Positions 22,532 through 30,994 of a DNA stretch of 41,460 bases are shown piece after piece; positions within the stretch are counted from its first letter, which is position 1, and each line of letters begins with the position of its first letter. The DNA is from Eggerthella sp. CAG:298 (GTDB lineage Bacteria > Actinomycetota > Coriobacteriia > Coriobacteriales > Eggerthellaceae). The stretch lies in assembly GCA_000435675.1 (NCBI GenBank), contig FR895138.1:17218-58677 (forward strand), read 5' to 3'. The notes below the pieces were generated by a model that did not search any database, was not told the origin of the DNA, and saw nothing but the letters and a program-made list of their open reading frames with translations. The position numbers and the translations under genes were made by a program.

Positions 22532-24691
22532 ATGGATTTTGAATACCACATAAACCGTCATCGCGAGCAGGTCAGCAAAGGCCTGAAGCTTGCGCGCAAT
22601 GTGCTCGTTATCGTGCTGATCGCGCTGTTTCTTGAAGTATTCCTCTTCAACATCAATCATTATCGCTCAAGCGGATACGAGACGATCTCGCTCGACGATG
22701 AGCTCACCTTCACCGAGACAAAGGGCGAATCGTATCGCATAACGGCGGCGAATCACCTTTTCGAGATCCACGATCTCAATAAAGAGGTCAAGAACATCCA
22801 CATCGAATTCGACCAAGCGCAGCCCGCTCAAGTGGTTCCGATACAGATCAACTTCACGGATTCGGCGCATGAGTCGTATTTCTACGACACTGAATTCACG
22901 GCGGGCATCCCGCTCGTAGACGTGAGCACGAACAACTGGCAAAGCCAGTACATCTATCTTGAGACAACCGGCTACGTCGATGACCTGCGCATAGATTTCG
23001 GCGATAGCGAAACGCTCTATCCGTTGGTGCTCAAGTCGCTCACGATCAACGCGCCTGAGCCGTTCTTCTTCAACAACCTGCGCTTCATGCTGGTGCTCGG
23101 CGTTCTCCTCCTTATCTATTGTTTCCGCCCGAAATCTGCCATCTATCGCATCTTCATCGTCAAGCATGAACGCAAGGCGAAGGCGGGTATCATCGCTACG
23201 ATGCTCGTGGAAATCGCGCTCGTTTCGAGCTTCATCCTCATGGGCTCGAACCTGGTGGGCGTGGCAACCTCAAGCTACAACTCAGGATCGTGGGACGGCA
23301 AATCGCCTGTCACATTCTTCGAGGTGGGTGGCGACAACGCGCAGCAATACGCAGAGCTTGCGAAATCCATGATGCGGGGCGAGCTCTATTTGGAAGAAGA
23401 GCCGCCCGAATGGCTCGTCAAGATGGACAACCCCTACGACAAGAGCGCGCGCGATGAATTTCAGAAGGCTACCGGCGAAGAACCGCTCTTCGACGTGGCC
23501 TATTACGATGGCCACTACTACGTCTACTTCGGCGTGCTGCCCGTGCTCATCTTCTACCTGCCGTTCTATCTGATAACGGGCGCGAACTTCCCGACCGCGA
23601 TCGGGGTGCTCATATGCTGCATCCTCTTCATCGCCGGCTGCACGGCACTGCTCCATCGCTTCGCGCGCTTCCACTTCAAACGAGTGAGCCTTGGCCTGTT
23701 CCTGCTCTTGCAGATCCCGCTCATCTTCTGCTCGGGCATGCTCTACCTCGCGAAGTTCCCCACGTTCTATTCGCTGCCGATCATCATGGCGCTAGCGCTT
23801 GTGGTGTGGGGCCTTTACTTCTGGATGCGCGGGAGAACAAGTAAGCGGGCAGGGAAGTGGTACTTGGTAGGCTCGCTGTGCATGGCGCTCGTGGTCGCGT
23901 GCCGCCCGCAATTCCTCGTCTTTTCGCTTCTGGCCTTCCCGCTGTTCTGGCGCAAGTTCATCACTTCGCGCTATATCACCACACGAAAGGGCATGCGTGA
24001 GTTCGCTTGCCTGGTCTTGCCTTACATGATCGTTGCGCTCGGCGTCATGGCGTACAATTACGCACGCTTCGGCTCTCCTACGAATTTCGGCGCGAACTAC
24101 AACCTCACGCTCAACGATATGACGCAGCGTGGCACGGTGTTCGGGCGCTTCTTCCCGGCGCTCTTCGCCTACTTCCTGCAAACCCCCTCCACCGATGCTA
24201 CCTTCCCGTGGCTGCTGCCTACGCCCTTCGATACCACCTATATCGGCCAGACGGTGAAAGAGGTCACGTTCGGCGGCATCTTTATGTGCTTGCCGGTCCT
24301 GTGGGTGCTCTTCTTCTCGAAGCGCCTGTTGAGCTTCCGCATTCGTCAACACGAGACGCGAACCGTTGCGGGCGTGATCCTTCTCATGATCGTTGCTGGG
24401 TTCGTGGTCGCCTTGCTCGATGCGCAGATGGCGGGCATCCTGCAGCGCTACTATGCTGATTTCACGTTCCTGTTCCTGGCGGCGGTGGTACTGCTCTGCT
24501 TCATAGCGAACGAGGCGATCGACCATCGTTCTGCCACCTATAAGGTTTGCCAGCACGTGCTCATGGCACTGGTGGCGATCAGCCTTTTTTACTCCATGCT
24601 CATGTGCTTCGTTCCCGAAACCGGGTGGCTTTCTGAGGCCTACCCGTGGGCCTACCAGAACCTCGTTGAGATGGTCGTCTTCTGGAGCTAG
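22532..24691 (+). CDS. Large polytopic membrane protein, GT-C glycosyltransferase-like
   Basis: The 719-aa protein has one N-terminal membrane helix (about residues 23-42), an extracytoplasmic beta-rich domain of about 140 residues, then ten or more membrane helices. After the third helix comes a soluble loop with GGDNAQQYAELAKSMMRGEL and YYDGHYYVYFGVLPVLIFYL. Such Asp-containing loops and YFG segments are seen in uncharacterised GT-C-fold or YfhO-like membrane glycosyltransferase families of Gram-positives, which use lipid-linked sugars for envelope polymers. The assignment is by general form only. No start-proximal ribosome binding site is seen. Confidence 0.6.
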   Translation: MDFEYHINRHREQVSKGLKLARNVLVIVLIALFLEVFLFNINHYRSSGYETISLDDELTFTETKGESYRITAANHLFEIHDLNKEVKNIHIEFDQAQPAQVVPIQINFTDSAHESYFYDTEFTAGIPLVDVSTNNWQSQYIYLETTGYVDDLRIDFGDSETLYPLVLKSLTINAPEPFFFNNLRFMLVLGVLLLIYCFRPKSAIYRIFIVKHERKAKAGIIATMLVEIALVSSFILMGSNLVGVATSSYNSGSWDGKSPVTFFEVGGDNAQQYAELAKSMMRGELYLEEEPPEWLVKMDNPYDKSARDEFQKATGEEPLFDVAYYDGHYYVYFGVLPVLIFYLPFYLITGANFPTAIGVLICCILFIAGCTALLHRFARFHFKRVSLGLFLLLQIPLIFCSGMLYLAKFPTFYSLPIIMALALVVWGLYFWMRGRTSKRAGKWYLVGSLCMALVVACRPQFLVFSLLAFPLFWRKFITSRYITTRKGMREFACLVLPYMIVALGVMAYNYARFGSPTNFGANYNLTLNDMTQRGTVFGRFFPALFAYFLQTPSTDATFPWLLPTPFDTTYIGQTVKEVTFGGIFMCLPVLWVLFFSKRLLSFRIRQHETRTVAGVILLMIVAGFVVALLDAQMAGILQRYYADFTFLFLAAVVLLCFIANEAIDHRSATYKVCQHVLMALVAISLFYSMLMCFVPETGWLSEAYPWAYQNLVEMVVFWS

Positions 24692-24859
24692 TCCACGCGC
24701 GCCGCTCCGCCGCTGAAGTGCGAACGCGCAGCAGGAAAGACCTTCCGCTCCCATCCGTTCTTTTTGTTCGTTTAGTGTCTGTTCAATGGATAGACCGTCA
24801 ATTCATTTGCCTTGCACGCGCACTCACCCCTTTTACCGAATTGATGCGGTTATGCCAAG

Positions 24860-24895
24860 AACGAACCCTTCGGTCTGGGGGTTCGTTGCTACAAT
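24860..24895 (+). promoter_or_regulatory. Promoter of porGDAB with overlapping palindrome
   Basis: AACGAACCC (24860-24868) and GGGTTCGTT (24879-24887) form a perfect 9-bp inverted repeat, ending three bases before a TACAAT -10 box (24890-24895). The expected -35 hexamer lies inside the palindrome and is poor. This fits an operator that controls porGDAB rather than an mRNA structure. The rest of the 24692-24938 gap holds nothing recognisable. Confidence 0.55.
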
Positions 24896-24938
24896 GAAAA
24901 AGCGCATTTTTAGCGCAGCCTAAGTTGAGAGGAGAGGT

Positions 24939-25511
24939 ATGTCACAGCTGACCGAAATTCGCTGGCATGCACGCGCTGGTCAAGGCGCGGTAACGGCAGC
25001 GAAGCTCGTTGCAGATACGGCAATGTTGCAGGGCAACTTCATCCAGGCAATGCCTGAGTATGGTCCTGAGCGTACGGGTGCACCCCTGAAGGCTTACACC
25101 CGCGTGTCGAGCGAGCCCATTGAAGTCCACAACAACATCTTGAACCCGGACATCGTCATCGTCTTGGACGATACGTTGCTCGCTTCGACCAATGTAACGG
25201 AAGGTATGCCTGAAGACGGCATCATCATCTTCAACACTACCATGACCCCCGCAGAAGCGCGCGCTGCAGTGAACGCTCCTGCTTCCATGCGTGTTGCTAC
25301 CGTCGATGCAACCGGCATCGCACTGGCAACCATCAAGAAGGACATGCCGAACACTCCTATCGTTGGCGCGCTCGCTAAGGTTGCTGGCTTGTTCCCGATC
25401 GACCTCGTGAAAGAGCGTCTCGTCATCACGTTCGGCAAGAAATTCAGCCAAGAGATGATCGACGCGAACCTCGAGTCCGCCGATCGCGCATATGAGGAGG
25501 TGCAGGAATAA
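24939..25511 (+). CDS. porG: Pyruvate:ferredoxin oxidoreductase, gamma subunit
   Basis: The 190-aa protein has the gamma-domain motifs RWHARAGQGAVTAAKLVAD and MPEYGPERTGAPLKAY. With the delta, alpha and beta genes that follow it forms the four-subunit 2-oxoacid:ferredoxin oxidoreductase, which cleaves pyruvate with CoA to acetyl-CoA and CO2 and reduces ferredoxin. The gamma-delta-alpha-beta order is that of porGDAB of Thermotoga and archaea. AGGAGAGG precedes the ATG. The stop overlaps the porD start by one base. The substrate is inferred; a branched-chain oxoacid enzyme (VOR) is the alternative. Confidence 0.92.
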   Translation: MSQLTEIRWHARAGQGAVTAAKLVADTAMLQGNFIQAMPEYGPERTGAPLKAYTRVSSEPIEVHNNILNPDIVIVLDDTLLASTNVTEGMPEDGIIIFNTTMTPAEARAAVNAPASMRVATVDATGIALATIKKDMPNTPIVGALAKVAGLFPIDLVKERLVITFGKKFSQEMIDANLESADRAYEEVQE

Positions 25512-25870
25512 TGGCAGAGCAGATCTCTTACAGCGGCACCGCTGGATTCGACTACGACGGCTTCGATAACTGGAAGCTCTCTGATTATCCCGAAGGCTAT
25601 GTCTGCCCGAACCCTGGCACTTCGGTCAACTGCTACACCGGTGGCTGGCGCTCCATGCGTCCGATCTGGGATAGCGAGGCTTGCACCAACTGCATGCTCT
25701 GCTGGGTCTACTGCCCAGATTCATCCATCGAAGTCAAAGATGGCGAAATGACCGGCATCGACCTGTTCCACTGCAAGGGCTGCGGCGTTTGCGTGAACGA
25801 ATGCAAGTTCGATGCGCTCACGCTCATCTCTGAGGCAGAAGCTCAGGCTCAAGAGAAGGAAGGGGAGTAA
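25511..25870 (+). CDS. porD: Pyruvate:ferredoxin oxidoreductase, delta (ferredoxin-like) subunit
   Basis: The 119-aa protein carries two [4Fe-4S] motifs, CTNCMLCWVYCP and CKGCGVCVNECK, near residues 57-100. It passes electrons from the TPP/FeS core to ferredoxin. The N-terminal part (GTSVNCYTGGWRSMRPIWD) is typical for PorD. It is coupled to porG (TAATG) and ends three bases before porA. Confidence 0.94.
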   Translation: MAEQISYSGTAGFDYDGFDNWKLSDYPEGYVCPNPGTSVNCYTGGWRSMRPIWDSEACTNCMLCWVYCPDSSIEVKDGEMTGIDLFHCKGCGVCVNECKFDALTLISEAEAQAQEKEGE

Positions 25871-25873
25871 ACC

Positions 25874-27049
25874 ATGGCTGAAAAGAAACCATTCTCCGCT
25901 ACCGGCAATCAGATGGTCGCTGAGGCTATCCGCCAGGCAAAGCCAGATGTTATGGCAGCCTATCCTATTACTCCTCAGACCACCATCGTCGAAACGTACG
26001 ATAAATTCGTAGCAGATGGCCGCGTTCACACTGAATATGTTCCGGTCGAATCTGAGCATTCAGCACTTTCTGCTTGCATCGGCGCTTCTGCTGCAGGTGC
26101 ACGTGTTGCAACCGCAACCAGCTCTCAGGGTCTGGCCTACATGTGGGAGGAACTCCACATCGCTTCCGGTATGCGTTGCCCTATCGTCATGGCTAACGCG
26201 AACCGCGCCATCTCTGCTCCTATCAACATCCATGGCGATCATTCCGACGTTATGGGTGCTCGCGATGCAGGCTGGATCATGTTCTTCGCTGAGACCGCTC
26301 AGGAAGCATACGACAACACGGTAATCGCATTCCGCGTTGCTGAAGATCCTAACGTGCTGCTTCCGGTCATCACCTCGCTCGATGGCTTCGTTACCACCCA
26401 CGCCATGGACGTGTGCGTGATGGAAGACGACGAAACGGTCGAGAAGTTCGTGGGTGAATACAAGCCGCTCTATCCGCTGCTCGACACCGAGCATCCGGTC
26501 GGTCATGGCATGTTCGCTACGCTCGGTCCTGATTACATGAAGATGAAGCGCATCGAACGCAATGTCATCACCAATTCGATCGACATCATCGAAAAGCATG
26601 GCAAGGAGTGGGCAGAGATCACGGGTCGTCCGTTCGATCTCGTTGATGCTTGGGGCTGCGAAGATGCAGACTACATCGTGGTTTGCCTGGGCTCCAATGC
26701 GGGTAACGTTCGCTTCGAGGCACGCAAGCTTCGCGAAGAAGGCAAGAAGGTCGGCGTTGTTCGTCCGCGCGTCTTCCGTCCGTTCCCCGAGAAGCAGATC
26801 GCAGAAGCATGCAAGAACGCAAAGGGTATCGCGGTCATCGACCGTAGCGATTCCTTCGGTTCGCCGTCTGCTCCGCTTGCACTTGAGGTGCGCAACGCGC
26901 TCTATCGTGCAGGCTTGAACATTCCAGTTTCTGATTACATCGCAGGTCTTGGCGGTGCTGACATCACGCTCGACCAGATCAAGCAGGTTTATACCGAGCT
27001 TGAGCAGGGCGGCAACAGCTCGCTTACCTACCTGGGTGTCGAAGAATAA
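25874..27049 (+). CDS. porA: Pyruvate:ferredoxin oxidoreductase, alpha subunit
   Basis: The 391-aa protein has ATGNQMVAEAIRQAKPDVMA, AYPITPQTTIVE (TPP pyrimidine-domain motif), EYVPVESEHSALSACIGA and ATATSSQGLAYMWEELHIA, all hallmarks of the alpha chain. It provides part of the active site with the beta subunit. AGGGGAGTAAACC precedes the ATG. Fourteen bases separate it from porB. Confidence 0.95.
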   Translation: MAEKKPFSATGNQMVAEAIRQAKPDVMAAYPITPQTTIVETYDKFVADGRVHTEYVPVESEHSALSACIGASAAGARVATATSSQGLAYMWEELHIASGMRCPIVMANANRAISAPINIHGDHSDVMGARDAGWIMFFAETAQEAYDNTVIAFRVAEDPNVLLPVITSLDGFVTTHAMDVCVMEDDETVEKFVGEYKPLYPLLDTEHPVGHGMFATLGPDYMKMKRIERNVITNSIDIIEKHGKEWAEITGRPFDLVDAWGCEDADYIVVCLGSNAGNVRFEARKLREEGKKVGVVRPRVFRPFPEKQIAEACKNAKGIAVIDRSDSFGSPSAPLALEVRNALYRAGLNIPVSDYIAGLGGADITLDQIKQVYTELEQGGNSSLTYLGVEE

Positions 27050-27063
27050 GAAAGGGGCACAAA

Positions 27064-28023
27064 ATGGCTAATATCAAAGAATTATCTGCTCGCCCCGATG
27101 AGTTGGCTCCAGGTCATCGTCTTTGCGGCGGTTGCGGCGCATCCATGGCGGTTCGCCAGGTGCTCATGGGCTCTAACGATTACGACGTAGTATGCGCAAG
27201 CGCTACGGGTTGTTTGGAAGTTTCTACCACCATCTTCCCTGATAACGCATGGAACGTTCCGTTCATTCACAATGCGTTCGCGAATGCTGGTGCTACCATC
27301 TCTGGTGTCGAGGCTGCTTACAAGGGCCTCCAGCGCGCGGGCAAGATCCCGGCTGATCGCAAGATTAAGTTTGTTGCGTTCGGCGGCGACGGCGGCACGT
27401 ACGACATCGGTCTTCAGTCTCTGTCCGGCGCGATGGAGCGCGGCCAGGATGTTGTGTATGTCTGCTACGACAATGGCGCCTACATGAACACTGGTATCCA
27501 GCGTTCTTCTGCAACGCCAAAGGGCGCATGGGCAACCACCTCTGAGGTTGGCAAGGTTGAGCAGGGTAAGACCCAGGTTCGCAAGGACCTCACCTCTATC
27601 ATCGCTGCTCACGGTGTACCTTACGTTGCTCAGGCAACGGTTGGCAATTGGCGCGATCTGGTCAACAAGGCTGAGAAGGCTATTGCGGTTGACGGTCCGG
27701 CATTCCTGAACATCCTCGCTCCCTGTCCACGCGGTTGGCGTATTGGTTCGGGCGACACGGCTGAGATCTGCCGCTTGGCAGTGAACTCCAAGTTCTGGCC
27801 ACTGTTCGAGGTCGAGAATGGCGTTTGGAAGCTCACTCCGGTTCGTGAGAAGAACCTCATTCCGGTCACGGAATTCCTGAAGCCTCAGGGTCGCTTCAAG
27901 CACCTCTTCAAGCCCGGCAACGAGCACATCCTCGAAGAGATCCAGAACGATGTTGATAACTACTGGAAGTATCTCGAGGGTCGTGTTGAGGGTTCGAAGG
28001 ACCTTACCAGCCCGATCGAGTAA
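27064..28023 (+). CDS. porB: Pyruvate:ferredoxin oxidoreductase, beta subunit (TPP-binding)
   Basis: The 319-aa protein has the N-terminal Cys pair in RLCGGCGASMAV and ATGCLE for the proximal cluster, the TPP-binding GGDGGTYDIGLQSLSGAMER and CYDNGAYMNTGIQRSS, and the late CPRGW motif. Together these place it in the pyruvate-type rather than the oxoglutarate-type group, though substrate is inferred. AAAGGGG precedes the ATG, and a strong terminator follows. Confidence 0.95.
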   Translation: MANIKELSARPDELAPGHRLCGGCGASMAVRQVLMGSNDYDVVCASATGCLEVSTTIFPDNAWNVPFIHNAFANAGATISGVEAAYKGLQRAGKIPADRKIKFVAFGGDGGTYDIGLQSLSGAMERGQDVVYVCYDNGAYMNTGIQRSSATPKGAWATTSEVGKVEQGKTQVRKDLTSIIAAHGVPYVAQATVGNWRDLVNKAEKAIAVDGPAFLNILAPCPRGWRIGSGDTAEICRLAVNSKFWPLFEVENGVWKLTPVREKNLIPVTEFLKPQGRFKHLFKPGNEHILEEIQNDVDNYWKYLEGRVEGSKDLTSPIE

Positions 28024-28059
28024 GACTGGTACCAGCCAGTTCGACATACTGAATCGTGT

Positions 28060-28093
28060 AGAACGGCCCGCATCTTGCGGGCCGTTCTTTTTT
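28060..28093 (+). terminator. Rho-independent terminator of porGDAB
   Basis: A perfect 12-bp stem (AGAACGGCCCGC with GCGGGCCGTTCT), a five-base loop and T6. Confidence 0.95.
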
Positions 28094-28211
28094 ATCACCT
28101 AGCACCGTATGCCTTTTATGCTCTGATTGGCAAGGACTCTATGATCGCTTGGATATCAAGGTACCAGCGCCAAAGATGAATTAGATCGTATACAGAGCTA
28201 CAATCTTAAAC

Positions 28212-28247
28212 AAAAGAGAGACCCGCTTAACCGCGAGTCTCTCTTTT
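28212..28247. terminator. Bidirectional terminator, mainly for the minus-strand flavoprotein gene
   Basis: Eleven-base arms (AAAAGAGAGAC with GTCTCTCTTTT) give T-rich tails on both strands. It sits 30 bases past the stop of the minus-strand gene at 28278. Confidence 0.85.
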
Positions 28248-28277
28248 AGCTTTATGGTAAAAGCGCAAGTTTGTGGT

Positions 28278-28694
28278 TTACAGCTCGACGATGGTCTTCT
28301 GACCCTTTTCAGCGATGAGCGCTTTTGTAAAGGAAACCTCATAGACCACAACATTTTCGCCGAAGCCTTTCAGCATCATCTCGAAGCCAGGACGATGTGC
28401 AATGAGCGTGTCTTTGATCTCATCGATCGACCAATCGCTCTTCGAGACGGTGGCATTCTGCACACGAACCACCGGTCCAGGGCCTTGAGGAATCGTGGTG
28501 AAAGCCACGGTGTCGTTTGCTTCGAATTCCTTAACCTTGAGCGAGAGAGCTGAAGTAGGGAAGACGACCACGTTTTGCTTTTCGTCGAAGAAGATGTCCA
28601 AGATGCGCACATTGGGCAGATCTTCGACCGAGCTTGCAAGCGCGATCAGGGAGGTGTTCTTCATTACTTCGGCGAGTTGTTCTTTTGGTTCCAT
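28278..28694 (-). CDS. Pyridoxamine 5'-phosphate oxidase-like flavoprotein
   Basis: The 138-aa protein has the split-barrel pattern of the PNPOx-like family: NTSLIALASSVEDLPNVRI, FPTSALSLKVKEFEAND and VRVQNATV. Members bind FMN, F420 or haem and reduce varied substrates; the specific role is unknown. AGGAG precedes the ATG at six bases. It lies just downstream of a MarR regulator on the same strand, so it is probably co-transcribed with and controlled by that regulator. The FMN-responsive rib operon is nearby, but no link is shown. Confidence 0.8.
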   Translation of the reverse strand: MEPKEQLAEVMKNTSLIALASSVEDLPNVRILDIFFDEKQNVVVFPTSALSLKVKEFEANDTVAFTTIPQGPGPVVRVQNATVSKSDWSIDEIKDTLIAHRPGFEMMLKGFGENVVVYEVSFTKALIAEKGQKTIVEL

Positions 28695-28727
28695 GAGATC
28701 TCCTATCTTACTCTGTTCTTATGGACA

Positions 28728-28865
28728 CTATGATATGGGCAGCATTTTCTCGAGGATGGTCTCAAGAGCATCCTCGAGGACCTTGCGTTGGTCAGCTTCG
28801 AGTGTATTCAAGGCTTTGTTGTTCCAATCTTCTGTCTTGGTATAGGCAACTCTAGCAACTTTTTT
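28728..28865 (-). other. marR -1 frame extension with A AAA AAG slippery site
   Basis: Codons GGA AAA AAG in frame contain A AAA AAG (28865-28859). A -1 slip gives 43 more residues ending EKMLPIS and a stop at 28728-28730, for a 167-aa protein. This would leave a 33-bp gap to the next gene. Downstream, CCAA/TTGG and GTTG/CAAC could pair as a stimulatory stem. Confidence 0.6.
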
Positions 28866-29230
28866 CCTTCGTCTGTCAGCACGATGGAGTTTCTGGATTT
28901 TCTGCTCTCGTCTTGCTCTATCTTAACGAGACCTTTGCTCTCAAGCTGCCTTACAGCACGAGAAGTGAGAGCTGGGTCCCTAGCTACAGCGCAAGATATT
29001 TCTAGCTGGGATACACCTTTGATCCCTTGCCTCTCTCCGGCTAACAGAGCAAGAAGCACGGGGTATTCGCTGGCCCCCACACCATATTGCTTCATTGTGC
29101 TTGTGAGTGTATTCTTCTCGTCCATCGATATGCGCGCAATAACCCGCGAGAATACAAAAGGTATGGTGAGCATGTGTGCCTTCTCGCTTTCTTGTATGAG
29201 ACGGGGAGTGGTGTCGTTTTGCTTATTCAT
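28808..29230 (-). CDS. MarR-family transcriptional regulator (zero-frame product; C-terminus in the -1 frame)
   Basis: The zero-frame product is 140 aa, with a winged-helix region (VSQLEISCAVARDPALTSRA, VRQLESKGLVKIEQDE) and LTDEGKK. After GKK the frame runs into a short unrelated tail and stops. The -1 frame instead continues VARVAYTKTEDWNNKALNTL..., exactly the C-terminal dimerisation helix expected of MarR proteins. The shift point is a perfect A AAA AAG heptamer at 28859-28865. This may be a programmed frameshift, a natural mutation or a sequencing error. It is divergent from the rib operon and has palindromes in its promoter. Confidence 0.85.
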   Translation of the reverse strand: MNKQNDTTPRLIQESEKAHMLTIPFVFSRVIARISMDEKNTLTSTMKQYGVGASEYPVLLALLAGERQGIKGVSQLEISCAVARDPALTSRAVRQLESKGLVKIEQDESRKSRNSIVLTDEGKKLLELPIPRQKIGTTKP

Positions 29231-29254
29231 TGACTTATCAACTTATCCTTTTGC

Positions 29255-29284
29255 AGAATACCCCTACTTCATTGACATGTCAAT
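29255..29284 (-). promoter_or_regulatory. marR promoter with operator palindrome
   Basis: On the minus strand, TTGACA (29283-29278), a 17-bp spacer and TATTCT (29260-29255). The -35 box lies inside the perfect 14-bp palindrome ATTGACATGTCAAT (29271-29284). A second, weaker site TTGACTTATCAA (29230-29241) touches the start codon. This is the usual layout for MarR autorepression. Confidence 0.75.
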
Positions 29285-29361
29285 ATAATAAGAAATCAGG
29301 GAGTTGTGGGGTCATGCACTATTCGGTTTTCTGAACGATCGGTATTGATGAAAAGGATGCT

Positions 29362-29390
29362 GGTGTCAAACTACCCGGTCGTTTGTCATC
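29362..29390. repeat. Palindromic repeat, copy 3 (solo)
   Basis: The core CAAACTACCCGGTCGTT is identical to 8012-8028, and the right arm GTTTGTCATC completes the palindrome better than copy 1. No structured RNA sequence follows here. It lies 47 bases before the rib promoter. Confidence 0.6.
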
Positions 29391-29436
29391 TTAAGAGTGG
29401 ATTCTGTGCGTTACACGAGTTAACGTGCGGTAAGTA

Positions 29437-29464
29437 TTGACGGTCGCGCTGTATTCGCTATAGT
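29437..29464 (+). promoter_or_regulatory. Promoter of the riboflavin operon
   Basis: TTGACG (29437-29442), a 16-bp spacer and TATAGT (29459-29464), followed about 22 bases later by the FMN riboswitch. Confidence 0.75.
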
Positions 29465-29485
29465 TTGGTAAAGCAAAACAAAATA

Positions 29486-29611
29486 AATCTTCAGGGCAGG
29501 GTGAAATTCCCGACCGGCGGTAACAGTCCGCGACCCTTGTTCGGCGCAAGTCCAACAAGGCTGATTCGGTGAAATTCCGGAACCGACAGTATAGTCTGGA
29601 TGGAAGAAGAT
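29486..29611 (+). ncRNA. FMN riboswitch (RFN element)
   Basis: The sequence has the canonical parts: ATCTTCAGGGCAGGGTGAAA, CCCGACCGGCGGTAACAGTC, a variable stem, GGTGAAATTCCGGAACCGAC, AGTATAGTCTGGATG and AGAAGAT closing P1. It binds FMN and turns off the downstream ribD-ribE-ribBA-ribH operon when flavin is plentiful. A terminator hairpin follows, so control is probably transcriptional. Confidence 0.97.
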
Positions 29612-29637
29612 CGATCGCTGTATCGTTGTGGTCATAT

Positions 29638-29667
29638 GCCCTGGAACGCTATGTTTCAGGGCTTTTT
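29638..29667 (+). terminator. Riboswitch-controlled terminator
   Basis: GCCCTGGAA/TTTCAGGGC form a 9-bp stem with one G-T pair, followed by T5. It lies between the FMN aptamer and ribD and is the likely expression platform. Confidence 0.8.
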
Positions 29668-29809
29668 CATGACAGCAACTGCATATATGCTTGCAAGTTT
29701 GCGACGTGCGATCATGTACGACACCTTCTTGTGCCAGCAGCTCTGAAGAGCTTGGCCACTAGTGGCCAAGGAAAAGATCAGAGGCTGTTGAGATAAGGAG
29801 GTGTTTTTG

Positions 29810-30994
29810 ATGGGCGAGCACGAACAGGCGAATGCGACCAGTGAAGATACGCAGGTCGCGAACGAGCATGAACGTTACATGGCGCGTGCGCTCGAACTTG
29901 CAGCGCGCGGTGCTGGCTGGACCAACCCTAATCCTCAGGTGGGAGCCGTTATCGTGAAGGATGGCCGCATCATTGGTGAGGGCTGGCACACTGCCTATGG
30001 TAAGCTTCATGCCGAACGCGAGGCGCTGGCGCATTGCACGGAAGACCCACGTGGCGCGACCATCTACGTGACGCTCGAACCCTGCTGTCATTGGGGAAAG
30101 ACGCCGCCTTGCACGGAAGCTGTCATCGAGGCGGGCATCGCGCGCGTGGTGGTGGGTGCGCCTGATCCTAATCCGCTCGTGGCAGGCAAGGGCTTCGAGG
30201 TCCTGCGCGAGGCAGGTATCGAGGTCATTGAAGATGTGCTTTTGGACGAATGCCGCGCGATCAACGAAGTGTTCTTCCATTACATCCAAACTGGCTTGCC
30301 GCTGGTCATCGCTAAGTATGCGATGACGCTCGATGGCAAGATCGCGACCAGAACAGGCGCATCGCGCTGGATCACCTCTGAGGCCGCGCGTGCGAAGGTT
30401 CATGAGGATCGCCATCGGTGTGCGGCGATCATGGTTGGTATCGGAACGGTGCTGGCGGACGATCCTGAGCTTACAAGCCGCATTCCTAACAAAGAAACGA
30501 AGAACCCCTTGCGCGTGGTGGTTGATTCTTCGGCGTGCACCCCGCTTACTTCGAAGCTCGTGCAAACAGCGCACGAGACCCCCACGCTGATCGCGGTAGC
30601 GGCGCAAGCTCTGCAAAAGCGCATCAAAGCGCTTGAAGAGGCGGGCTGCGAGGTGTTCGTTTCGCCGGTGTGTGAGACGATGCAACCCACCGAACACGAT
30701 CGTGTCGATCTTACTGCGTTGCTGGCATATCTCGGCAAAGAGAAAGCAATCGATTCGGTAATCGTCGAGGGTGGTGCAACGCTGCTTTGGTCGTTCTTTT
30801 CCCAAGGTTTGGTCGACCGTGTGCAAGCTTATATCGCACCGAAGATCTTCGGCGGCGTAGGTGCGCCAAGCCCTGTTCAGGGGTTGGGGGTTGAAACGCC
30901 AGCGAACGCGATCCAGTGTAGTACGCTAACGATCACGCAACTTGGTCAAGACATCCTTCTCGAATGCGAGGTGCAGAAATGTTTACCGGAATAG
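29810..30994 (+). CDS. ribD: Bifunctional diaminohydroxyphosphoribosylaminopyrimidine deaminase / reductase
   Basis: The 394-aa protein has an N-terminal deaminase domain with the zinc motif HAEREAL and PCCHWGKTPPC, and a C-terminal reductase domain (YAMTLDGKIATRTGASRWIT, VDSSACTPLTS, VIVEGGATLLWSFF). It carries out the second and third steps of riboflavin synthesis. I chose the ATG at 29810, eight bases after AAGGAGG, over the GTG at 29801. It is the first gene behind the FMN riboswitch and overlaps ribE by 16 bases. Confidence 0.96.
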   Translation: MGEHEQANATSEDTQVANEHERYMARALELAARGAGWTNPNPQVGAVIVKDGRIIGEGWHTAYGKLHAEREALAHCTEDPRGATIYVTLEPCCHWGKTPPCTEAVIEAGIARVVVGAPDPNPLVAGKGFEVLREAGIEVIEDVLLDECRAINEVFFHYIQTGLPLVIAKYAMTLDGKIATRTGASRWITSEAARAKVHEDRHRCAAIMVGIGTVLADDPELTSRIPNKETKNPLRVVVDSSACTPLTSKLVQTAHETPTLIAVAAQALQKRIKALEEAGCEVFVSPVCETMQPTEHDRVDLTALLAYLGKEKAIDSVIVEGGATLLWSFFSQGLVDRVQAYIAPKIFGGVGAPSPVQGLGVETPANAIQCSTLTITQLGQDILLECEVQKCLPE

